Shown here piece after piece: positions 9,038-16,386 of a stretch of DNA of 64,000 nucleotides. This DNA is from Streptomyces flavidovirens DSM 40150 (GTDB lineage Bacteria > Actinomycetota > Actinomycetes > Streptomycetales > Streptomycetaceae), in NCBI RefSeq assembly GCF_000429085.1, contig NZ_AUBE01000007.1, forward strand, positions 310,001 through 374,000, read 5' to 3'. Position 1 is the first letter of the stretch. The number at the start of each line of letters is the position of its first letter. The position numbers were made by a program, and so were the translations under genes. The notes below the pieces were generated by a model. The model was not told where the DNA came from, searched no databases, and saw nothing but the letters and a program-made list of their open reading frames with translations.

Positions 9038-9973
9038 CTCCGGCGCCGAGTAGATCATCCGGATCTGGGCGGTCCGGTAACCGGCTCGGGCGAAGGCCGC
9101 GGCCATCGGCGCGTTGCCCGTGTCCGTGGTGGCGGTGATCAGCTCGGCGCCCGCCTCCGCGTGCACACGGGTGATCTCGGCGAGCAGGTCGTCGACGTAA
9201 CCTCGCCCGCGCAGTTCGGGCACGACGCCGAGGTAGCCGACGTTGGGGTTGTACGGTGTCGCCGACGGGATCGCCGGCCCGACGGTCTCCCCTTCGGGCG
9301 TACGGGCCAGGCGCCACCACTCGCGCTTGCCCGGGCAGTCGAGGTAGAAGTCCAGCTCGTCCCTGGCGGTCGCCTCGGCTCCCTTGGCGGCCAGGTTCCT
9401 GCGGGTCTCGCCGTCCAGGCTGCCCACAGCGATGCGCTGGAACACGTGCAGGAACTCCTCGTCCGAGGCTTCGGTGAAGGTGAGCCGGCCGCGCGAGGCC
9501 GGGACGCCGACGTCGGGTGTCCACTCCAGGCGCAGCCGTTCCACCTCGTCGGTGAGCCCGGCTGCCAGCGCGGCATCATGCCGCCAGGCCAGGGCGGCCG
9601 CGACGGCCGGGTCCTCGCGCCAGCCGTTCGGCAGGGTCAGGTTGTACAGCGGCAGTTTGCGCGCGCCCTGCCCGGCGAAGGCTGTCAGACCCGCGGTGAG
9701 CAGCTCGGCCCCGACCGCCGCACGATCGGCGACCGAGGCGTCGACGTGCAGGCAGTCCAGGGCGACCGGGTGCTCGCTGCCCGACTGTCCCCACCACAGG
9801 GCACGGGCCACGACCCGGTCGTCGTCCTCGGCGATCCAGGTCCACTCCGGCCGGTACATCCCCTGGCCGAGTTCGACGAGGTAACGGTCAGCGGGAATCC
9901 AGCTGATGGGTTCGTCGACCTTCACGGCGACGACGCGGTCGCGGTCGGCCTCGGTCGTGGAACGGAACAACAT
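9032..9973 (-). CDS. GNAT family N-acetyltransferase
   Basis: The 313-residue protein has a C-terminal acetyl-CoA-binding motif A, YLGVVPELRGRGYVDDLLAEI, followed by the motif-B helix (TGNAPMAAAFARAGYRTAQIRM). An N-terminal region with the same strand order (WTWIAEDDDRVVARALWWG) suggests a tandem, degenerate GNAT repeat, common in 300-residue Streptomyces GNATs. It would transfer an acetyl group to an unknown amine. Its 3' end overlaps by three bases the LuxR remnant on the opposite strand. Confidence 0.8.
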   Translation of the reverse strand: MLFRSTTEADRDRVVAVKVDEPISWIPADRYLVELGQGMYRPEWTWIAEDDDRVVARALWWGQSGSEHPVALDCLHVDASVADRAAVGAELLTAGLTAFAGQGARKLPLYNLTLPNGWREDPAVAAALAWRHDAALAAGLTDEVERLRLEWTPDVGVPASRGRLTFTEASDEEFLHVFQRIAVGSLDGETRRNLAAKGAEATARDELDFYLDCPGKREWWRLARTPEGETVGPAIPSATPYNPNVGYLGVVPELRGRGYVDDLLAEITRVHAEAGAELITATTDTGNAPMAAAFARAGYRTAQIRMIYSAPES

Positions 9974-10151
9974 GTGCTCTCCCAGGTTCTTGACGTAGGC
10001 CGTGTCGCCGCGCCGGGTGGTGAGGAGGTGAGGTCACCGACGGTAGGCCGACCGCACGAGACCGGCATCGGTCGCCCCGACTTGACGTGACCACCGGGGC
10101 CGTACCGGGTGCGGGCAGGGCATCTCGCCCTCACGGCTCGTGGGTCGCGGC

Positions 10152-11111
10152 TCAATCCCTGCGTTCCGTGCTGACGATGACGCAGACTCCGGCCACCACG
10201 ATCGCGCCTCCCAAGGTGATCGGCCAGGTCAGGCGCTCGTTGAGAATAAGCGCGCCGAGTACCACCGCCACCACCGGGTTCACGTACGCGTAGGTCGACA
10301 CCAGGGACAGCGGGGCCGTGTGCAGCAGCCAGGCGTACGCGGTGAAGGCGACCAGAGAGCCGAAGACGATGAGATAGGCAAGGGCGATCCATGAACGGGT
10401 GGTGATCTCGGCCAGGTCAAAGCCGTCGTGTTCGCCGCGGACCAGAGCCAGCACGAGGCAGCCCAGGCCGCCCGCGAGCATTTCGTACGCGCTGGTGGCG
10501 AACGGGTTGGCCGGCATCGGGATCTTCGAGGAGGCGAACGAGCCGAGTGACCACAGCACGGTCCCGGCCATCACCGTCAGAACACCGGCGAGCTTCACCT
10601 CGCCGCTCAGGCCGGGCACCGTCAGCACGACCAGGCCGGCCAGGCCCAGCAGTACGCCCGCGAACGTCCACAGCGGCGGCCGGTCGCCCGAACCCGCGCG
10701 GAGCAGCACCACCCACATGGGCACCGCCGCCACCAGGAGTGCGGCGAGGCCGGACGGCACCGACGTCTCCGCGAGGACGACCAGGCCGTTGCCCCCGACG
10801 AGCAGGAGGAGACCGACCGTGGCTGCGGAAGCCAGCCGGCGGCGGGTGACACGCAGGGCCACCAGGCCCTGGCGCCAGGCCACCAGCGCGGTCAGAAGCA
10901 GCCCGGCCACGATGAACCTGGCGCCCGCCGAAAGGAACGGCGGCATCGACTCCACGACGATCCGGATGCCCAGGTACGTGGAACCCCAGAGCACGTAGAC
11001 GATCGCGAGGGCTGCCCACACCGTGCCGGAGACTTGGGGGGCCGTGCGCGGTTGCGGCGGTATGCCGACAACGGGGGCTGTGGTATCTGTGGGTGCTTTT
11101 CGCGGGGACAT
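10152..11111 (-). CDS. EamA-family (drug/metabolite) exporter
   Basis: The 319-residue protein has ten predicted membrane helices in two repeats, the EamA layout of the drug/metabolite transporter superfamily, with the typical VLWGSTYLGIRI start and the second repeat ALAYLIVFGSLVAFTAYAWLL...VNPVVAVVLGALILNERL. Such proteins export amino acids, metabolites or drugs. No Shine-Dalgarno sequence precedes the ATG, while TAAGAT lies 8 nt upstream of it and TTGGTT 17 nt before that, so the mRNA may be leaderless. A perfect palindrome (11154-11171) sits at the same distance as one upstream of the LysE-type gene at 40089-40748, suggesting joint control. Confidence 0.88.
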   Translation of the reverse strand: MSPRKAPTDTTAPVVGIPPQPRTAPQVSGTVWAALAIVYVLWGSTYLGIRIVVESMPPFLSAGARFIVAGLLLTALVAWRQGLVALRVTRRRLASAATVGLLLLVGGNGLVVLAETSVPSGLAALLVAAVPMWVVLLRAGSGDRPPLWTFAGVLLGLAGLVVLTVPGLSGEVKLAGVLTVMAGTVLWSLGSFASSKIPMPANPFATSAYEMLAGGLGCLVLALVRGEHDGFDLAEITTRSWIALAYLIVFGSLVAFTAYAWLLHTAPLSLVSTYAYVNPVVAVVLGALILNERLTWPITLGGAIVVAGVCVIVSTERRD

Positions 11112-11140
11112 GAGGCGTGATCTTAGGGAGCCCGTACGGC
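11109..11140 (-). promoter_or_regulatory. Possible leaderless promoter of EamA gene
   Basis: Reading on the minus strand, TTGGTT is followed 17 nt later by TAAGAT, which ends 8 nt before the ATG. No ribosome site intervenes. This spacing would place the transcription start at or next to the start codon. Confidence 0.4.
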
Positions 11141-11153
11141 AAAACCAACAATC

Positions 11154-11171
11154 CTGCCCGAAGTCGGGCAG
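11154..11171. promoter_or_regulatory. Palindromic operator CTGCCCGA-AG-TCGGGCAG
   Basis: This is a perfect 8+8 inverted repeat with a 2-nt centre, whose midpoint is 51.5 nt upstream of the EamA start codon. The same motif with a 2-nt centre and 9+9 arms occurs at 40790-40809, also 51.5 nt from the start of a LysE-type exporter gene. The identical placement argues for a real regulator site. The regulator is not identifiable in the window. Confidence 0.65.
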
Positions 11172-11326
11172 TGATTGCCGTACTGGGCACGTGTGTTGAG
11201 GTGCAGACCTGCCTTACCTCCACACCGAGCCGACGATCAGCACACCGGCTGCACACGCGACACCGCTCTTCGACGGGGAGCCGGTGTCCGGGACCGCCGC
11301 CGCGGAGTCGCCACTCATTGCCCCGG

Positions 11327-11728
11327 CTATGGCTGAAGGTGGGGCTTGAAGCAGGCGGTGACGGTTTTTCCGTGCTGCTGCGCATGGGTGTGCCAACTGT
11401 CGGCGAGAGACCGCACGATGTTGACACCTCGCCCCGAAACGGCACCCGCGTCCGCCTCCCTGGGCGCGGGCATGGCGGCGGCCTCGTCGTGGACGCTCAC
11501 GTGAAGGCAGGTGTTGTCCCAGGTCAGCACGAGCTGGGCGTCGCTGTGCGCGTGCAAGTGCGCGTTGGTGAGGAGCTCGGAGACCGCCAGTACGATCTCG
11601 TCCACAGTGTCGGGCGCCTCAGCGGCCCAGGGGAGGGAACTCAGCTGACGACGCGTCCACTCCCGGCCCGTACGCACGCCCTGCCCCGCCGGAAAGGTGC
11701 GGGCCCAGCCGGTCGCCTTGACAGTCAT
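11327..11728 (-). CDS. Anti-sigma-factor-type ATP-binding protein (RsbW/SpoIIAB-like)
   Basis: The 133-residue protein is a single HATPase domain of the type found in Streptomyces RsbW-like serine kinases. The N-box is DEIVLAVSELLTNAHLHAH and the G2 box is GRGVNIVRSLADSW; the G1 box is degenerate (VHDEAAAMP). ATG at 11726-11728 has GGGAG 8 nt upstream and is preferred to a TTG nine codons earlier. Family members bind or phosphorylate sigma-factor antagonists. The SpoIIE phosphatase at 12405-13646 is a plausible functional partner, although the two genes are separated by a glyoxalase-like gene. Confidence 0.8.
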   Translation of the reverse strand: MTVKATGWARTFPAGQGVRTGREWTRRQLSSLPWAAEAPDTVDEIVLAVSELLTNAHLHAHSDAQLVLTWDNTCLHVSVHDEAAAMPAPREADAGAVSGRGVNIVRSLADSWHTHAQQHGKTVTACFKPHLQP

Positions 11729-11935
11729 GGCACGCTCCCTGAAGTTCTCATTCAACAGTGGCTCCAGAGCGTCTACCCTCCTCGGCCAAGGCCACTACAG
11801 CTTCGTGCATCTGACGGCATGGTCGTACAGCTCACCGGAGATCTCCGCGGCAACCGTGCCGTCCTCCTCCTGTTTCCGGGGCCCGGCAAATACGGTGGAC
11901 CGCCAGAACCCCTGATGTTTTCAAGGAGACTCTCC

Positions 11936-12367
11936 ATGAACTGGACACTCGAAGTCGTCCCGGTCCCGGTCACCGACCTGGACCGGGCCAAGGAGTTCTA
12001 CGCCGACAAGGTCGGCTTCAAGGTCGATCTCGACGACGAGGTCGCTCCCGGAATGCGCATCATCCAGCTCACCCCGCCCGGCTCGCGGTGTTCGATCGCG
12101 ATGCTGGAAGGGATGCCCGAGGCTCCCGGCATGAAGACGATGGTGCCCGGCACTCTGCAGGGCCTTCAGATCTGTGTCACGGACATCGAGGCGGCCCGCC
12201 GGGAGTTGCTGGACCGAGGCGTGGACGTCTCCCCGGTCCGCCATGTCGGCGCGACGGGCTGGGAGGACGGCAAGGGTGAGACCTGGAACGCGTTCATGTC
12301 CTTCGAAGACCCGGACGGCAACGGCTGGGTTGTCCAGGAGGCCCCGTCGGAGCTGTCGGAACGCTGA
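11936..12367 (+). CDS. VOC family (glyoxalase/dioxygenase-like) protein
   Basis: The 143-residue protein has the paired beta-alpha-beta-beta-beta units of the vicinal-oxygen-chelate fold: VVPVPVTDLDRAKEFYADKVGF at the start and CVTDIEAARRELLDRGVDV followed by FMSFEDPDGNGWVVQE at the end. AAGGAGA lies about 8 nt before the ATG. These proteins are metal-dependent lyases, isomerases, dioxygenases or antibiotic-binding proteins; the substrate cannot be predicted. It stands alone, transcribed toward the SpoIIE phosphatase on the other strand. Confidence 0.85.
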   Translation: MNWTLEVVPVPVTDLDRAKEFYADKVGFKVDLDDEVAPGMRIIQLTPPGSRCSIAMLEGMPEAPGMKTMVPGTLQGLQICVTDIEAARRELLDRGVDVSPVRHVGATGWEDGKGETWNAFMSFEDPDGNGWVVQEAPSELSER

Positions 12368-12404
12368 TCGCTAACAGGCACGGGTGCACGGCTGCTCCTT
12401 CCGG

Positions 12405-13646
12405 TCATTCCAGGACGGCGAGGTGGTCGGCGGTGTTCCCGTGCCACTCGATGAGGAAGAGGGTCGCGTCGTCGCTGGTGTGGCCGCCGCGTGCCTGCTT
12501 CAGCGCGCGGGACAGCCAGAGCGCCCTGGACCGTACTCCCTGGTTCGAGTGCTCGACCCTGTTGACGCAACGGATGAGCCGTTCCTCGCCGAACGGTTCT
12601 CCGTCGGCGTCGCGCTCCTCGATGACGCCGTCGGTGTAGCACAGCACCCGGTCACCGCGCTGGAGCTGGTACTCGCTGATCGGAGGGCGTTGCCCGCCGA
12701 AGCCGACGGGCAGGGTGGTCGGGCTGTCCAGCGTCCGGTCGACCTGCCGGTCGCGGATCAGCAGCGGTGACGGATGACCGGCGTTGACCCACTGCAGAAC
12801 GCCGGTCGTGATGTCCAGGTCCATCATCTGCGCCGTGACGAAGTGGTCGAGCCCGAACTGCTCGGCGATGGCCCGGTCCATGAACGTATAAATGTCCGAC
12901 AGGTCGATGTCCGAGCGTCTGGCATGCCGGTACGCGCCCACCGCCACGGTCGCCATGGTGGCCGCGTTCAGGCCGTGGCCCATCGCGTCGATGACGGCCG
13001 CGTGGCGGATGTTGTCGTTGAGGGCGTAGTCGAAGCTGTCGCCGGCGATGCTGTACGCGGGCTCGACGGCCCCCGACACGGCGACCTGCGGTACGGACAT
13101 CGTCAGCGGGGGCAGCAGGGACCACTGCATCTCCGCGGCGACGTTCATCGGTTCGCGGCGCCGGGCCTGGAAGAACCGGTCGGTGTAGGCGTGCTTGGTC
13201 ACCAGCATGTCGGCGACCAGACCGGCGAGTCTGCGCAGCAGCCGCAGGTCGTCGTCATCGACGGTGTCCAGGGTGAGGGCCATGACCCCTACCTCGTCGC
13301 TGCCGTCCAGCAACGGCAGGTACATCCGCACCCCGTCGGCCCTCCGCTCCTGGACCGTTGTCGCGCGCAGAAAAGCCGCGCCGGCCGACGAATCACCGAT
13401 CACCTCGGGTTCGCCCACCAGGAGCCTCCTGCCCGGCAGCGGCACCAGAAGCTCCTGCGCGTAGTCCTGCAGAAGGATCGAAACATCGCGGCCGCCGATC
13501 CCGGCCACCTCTTCCGCGATCAGCGGAGCGATCAACTGCGGTGGCATCTCGTGCGCCCGGTCCAGCAGCACACCCAGCAGCCGCTCACCGAACCCCTCGG
13601 ACCGGTCCACCATGCCCCGGCCCGCCCGCCGTTCACCGTCCACCAT
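12405..13646 (-). CDS. GAF-SpoIIE (PP2C-type) serine phosphatase
   Basis: The protein of about 413 residues has an N-terminal GAF-like sensor half (ISILLQDYAQELLVPLPGR...LPLLDGSDEVGVMAL) and a C-terminal SpoIIE/RsbU phosphatase domain. Metal-binding motifs are visible: AGDSFDYAL, AVIDAMGHGLNAATMA, and RVLCYTDGVIEERD with TSDDATLFLIEW. ATG at 13644-13646 has GGGGAG upstream; starts at 13709 or 13613 are also possible. Such enzymes dephosphorylate anti-anti-sigma factors in partner-switching stress signalling. The RsbW-like protein at 11327-11728 may belong to the same circuit. Confidence 0.85.
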   Translation of the reverse strand: MVDGERRAGRGMVDRSEGFGERLLGVLLDRAHEMPPQLIAPLIAEEVAGIGGRDVSILLQDYAQELLVPLPGRRLLVGEPEVIGDSSAGAAFLRATTVQERRADGVRMYLPLLDGSDEVGVMALTLDTVDDDDLRLLRRLAGLVADMLVTKHAYTDRFFQARRREPMNVAAEMQWSLLPPLTMSVPQVAVSGAVEPAYSIAGDSFDYALNDNIRHAAVIDAMGHGLNAATMATVAVGAYRHARRSDIDLSDIYTFMDRAIAEQFGLDHFVTAQMMDLDITTGVLQWVNAGHPSPLLIRDRQVDRTLDSPTTLPVGFGGQRPPISEYQLQRGDRVLCYTDGVIEERDADGEPFGEERLIRCVNRVEHSNQGVRSRALWLSRALKQARGGHTSDDATLFLIEWHGNTADHLAVLE

Positions 13647-14148
13647 GGCCGCTCCCCAGGGGGAGGGCGGTCTGCGCGGCCTTCGCCTTGGCGAGGCGCC
13701 TTCGGTCATCGCGCCACACCAGAGCTCGCATCACCCGATCGTCACCCGCCGACACCTGGCGGTCCGCGCCAAAAGGCACTTACGCGGGCCCAATCCCCCG
13801 AACGGTGCAGACGGTCAGACGGTCCCGGACCGGAAGCCGAGACCGGCCCGCCCTGCCTGGCGTCGCCCCGGTCCCAGGCGCCCTCCGGCGGAGGTCCTCC
13901 GCCGGCAGCGGATCCTGGTGGTGGAATCTCGCCAGTCGCCAGGACCCCGTACGAGGACCCGCACCGCGCGGTGCCTCCTCGTCGAAGCAGTCCGCCCGGT
14001 TCGCCTCGTACGCCGACCCGTTGCGTTCCGGCCATCTCCCACCGGGGCGGCGTTGACGGTGGGGCGAACAGGTGTTTGCCTGGTGCGGCGGCCCGCCGCC
14101 GGGGGGCCGTACGCACCGGACACCGTGACCACCGCGGGGTAGGTACAC
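13647..14148. other. Intergenic region between SpoIIE phosphatase and sugar operon
   Basis: About 500 bp without a convincing gene. Frames on both strands are Arg/Pro/Gly-rich and lack ribosome sites. The promoter of the divergent six-gene operon starting at 14149 must lie here, but no strong -10/-35 pair stands out. Confidence 0.5.
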
Positions 14149-15255
14149 ATGCTCGTCGCGCACTTCTCCAACGAATACCCGCCCGAGACCACAGGTGGCC
14201 TCGGGACGTATATGGAGGCCCTGATCACCCATCAGCGGGACCAGGGGGACGATGTCGACCTCTTCTACCTCGGCCCGTCACCGCTGAGGACGAGATCCGT
14301 GCACCTGCCCGCCTTCGACGGGGACGAGCTGCGGACGTATGCCTCAGGGGAACTGGCGCGCCGGTCGGGCGGGCGCCGCTACGACGTCGTTGTGTGCCAT
14401 GACTGGCCCGGAATCGTCGTCTCGCAGGAGCTGTGGAAGAAGGGGGTGCCGTTGGTTTATACCTGCCACCTGCCCCTGACGTGGGACATCGGCGAATTCG
14501 ACGATGTCCCGTGCGCGTTCTCGCGGGAGATGGAGTTCTCCGCCCTGGCGCACGCCGACGCGGTGGTCGCGGTGAGCGCCTCGGTGGCCAAGGACCTCAC
14601 CACGCGTTTTCCCTTCACCGCCGGGAAAACGCACGTGATTCACCACGGTACGGATGCCGACTTCTTCCGCCCGCCGGCCGACCGCTCGGTGCGCGAGCCC
14701 GAGACCGTCGCGTACATCGGCCGCTTCTACGAGCAGAAGGGCTTCGACCTGCTGCCCGAGATCTTCGCCGCCGTACGGGCGGCCCGGCCCGGGGTCCGTT
14801 TCGAAATCATGGGCGTGGGCGAGCTGGAAGCCCCCGTGCGCCGGCGGCTGCGGGACCTGGACCTCCATGACCGGGTCACCTGGCACCCGTTCTCGGCCTT
14901 GGACACGGTACGCGCCCTGTACCGGAGGGCGTCGGTGGTCCTCATGCCCTCGCGCCTCGAACCCTTCGGGCTGGTCGCCATCGAGGCGATGGCGTGCGGA
15001 GCGCCTCTCGTCGCGGCCAACACCGGCGGTCTGGGCGAGATCGTCCGGGATGAGGAGACGGGGCTGCTGGCCACCCCCGGAGACGCCGCCGCGGCGGCGG
15101 AGTGTGTCATCAGGCTCCTCGCGGAACCGAGGCTGGCGGCACGAATCTCCACCGCCGCGCGCGCCGCCGTCGTCCGGGACTTCGACCAGAGCCTGAACTA
15201 CGACAGATCCCGCGATCTCTACAAACGACTGGCCGGTGACGGGCCGTCGACGTGA
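14149..15255 (+). CDS. Glycosyltransferase family 4
   Basis: The 368-residue GT-B protein starts with the donor-independent N-domain signature HFSNEYPPETTGGLGTYMEAL and carries the GT4 C-domain motifs VAYIGRFYEQKGFDLLPEI, VVLMPSRLEPFGLVAIEAMACG (the E-x7-E motif) and VAANTGGLGEIV. It is predicted to move a sugar from a nucleotide donor with retention of configuration, in the cytoplasm. GGGGTAGG precedes the ATG. It is the first gene of an operon with a dehydrogenase, an epimerase-aminotransferase fusion, NUDIX and phosphatase genes and an MFS exporter, so it probably joins an amino-sugar or cyclitol unit to an acceptor. Confidence 0.88.
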   Translation: MLVAHFSNEYPPETTGGLGTYMEALITHQRDQGDDVDLFYLGPSPLRTRSVHLPAFDGDELRTYASGELARRSGGRRYDVVVCHDWPGIVVSQELWKKGVPLVYTCHLPLTWDIGEFDDVPCAFSREMEFSALAHADAVVAVSASVAKDLTTRFPFTAGKTHVIHHGTDADFFRPPADRSVREPETVAYIGRFYEQKGFDLLPEIFAAVRAARPGVRFEIMGVGELEAPVRRRLRDLDLHDRVTWHPFSALDTVRALYRRASVVLMPSRLEPFGLVAIEAMACGAPLVAANTGGLGEIVRDEETGLLATPGDAAAAAECVIRLLAEPRLAARISTAARAAVVRDFDQSLNYDRSRDLYKRLAGDGPST

Positions 15256-15323
15256 CGGCCCGTCACCCCCACCGCCGGCCAGAGGCACGGTGGCCGGCTT
15301 CGCCCCTGGCGGGGAGAGTGAGT

Positions 15324-16316
15324 ATGCGGGTGGCTGTGGTGGGCGCCGGACGGATGGCCGCCGTCCGTACGCAGGCCCTCGCCGACGTCGAGGGGGTCGA
15401 GATCTGCGGCGTCGCCTCGCGCCGCCCGGAGCGCGCGAGGATGTTCGCCGCGAGATTCGATGCCGGGTTCAGTTCCGGTCGCTACCAGGAGCTGATGGCG
15501 ACCGCTCCTGACGCCGTACTCGTAGAGGCACCGCACCGGGTCCAGGACGACGTGGTGCGGTGGGCCCTGGAAAACGGCCTGCACGTACTGGTGGGCGGTT
15601 GCCTCGCCGCGGACCTCCCCACCGCGCGGCAGGTACGACGCCTCGCCGCCGAACGCCGACTGGTCGTGGAGGCCGGGTACGAGGCACGGTACAAGGAGGT
15701 GTGGCGCAGGGCCGCCGCGCTGGTGGGGGAGGGCGCCATCGGCGAGGTGCTCTGCATCCAGAGCACCGCTCTGGTCGATCAGGATCCGGCTTCCTGGTAC
15801 TACGACCAGGCCGGCAGCGGAGGAATGATCGTCACCCACCTGAGCTATGCCTTCCTCAACCCGCTGCGCTGGCTGTTCGGCATGCCGCTGACGGTGGCCG
15901 CCGTGAGCAACCGCAAGGTCCACACCCACCCCGGCGCTGTGGAGCACGAGACCTGCGTCGCCACCCTCACCTTCGCCGGTGACGTGCTCTGCACCGCGAC
16001 GGCCGGCTACGTCAAACCCGCCGCCCTTTCGGCCTGGAGTGTACGCATCCTCGGCTCGGCGGGGAGCCTCGACATGATGCCGGGCGATGACGACCCCGGA
16101 CATCTGCTGCACTACCCCCGGCAGGGCGCCCCGCGATCCCACACCTTCGAGAACAACACCGCGTTCCACGAGCAGGCCCGAGCCTTCGTGGGCGCCGTCA
16201 GGGGGCAGGAGACCGTATCGAACCCTCCCGAGGACGCGATTCTCGACCTGCACCTGTGCGAACTCATCGCCGACTCGGCCGCCCGCGGGGGCACTCCCCT
16301 CAGGGCCCGTCCGTAG
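15324..16316 (+). CDS. Gfo/Idh/MocA-family dehydrogenase
   Basis: The 330-residue protein begins with the NAD(P)-binding motif VAVVGAGRMAAVRTQAL and has the family's C-terminal substrate domain. The usual catalytic E-K-P motif region reads VGGCLAADLP, so the standard lysine is not obvious; later residues ARYKEVW and TAGYVKPAAL could contribute. Family members oxidise sugar or inositol hydroxyls to ketones, which is the step that precedes a PLP-dependent transamination. It lies 68 bp after the glycosyltransferase gene and before the aminotransferase fusion, fitting that order of reactions. Confidence 0.85.
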   Translation: MRVAVVGAGRMAAVRTQALADVEGVEICGVASRRPERARMFAARFDAGFSSGRYQELMATAPDAVLVEAPHRVQDDVVRWALENGLHVLVGGCLAADLPTARQVRRLAAERRLVVEAGYEARYKEVWRRAAALVGEGAIGEVLCIQSTALVDQDPASWYYDQAGSGGMIVTHLSYAFLNPLRWLFGMPLTVAAVSNRKVHTHPGAVEHETCVATLTFAGDVLCTATAGYVKPAALSAWSVRILGSAGSLDMMPGDDDPGHLLHYPRQGAPRSHTFENNTAFHEQARAFVGAVRGQETVSNPPEDAILDLHLCELIADSAARGGTPLRARP

Positions 16317-16386
16317 TTCCCCGCGCGAGCGGACCGTCGAGGCCCCGCGCGTCCGGCACCGGCAACCCAACCGTCAGGAGCACTCC

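Noticed and set aside
12774..14402. A 542-residue plus-strand frame over the SpoIIE gene and the gap beyond it
   Set aside because: Composition is His/Arg/Gly-rich with no ribosome site and it crosses well-supported genes.
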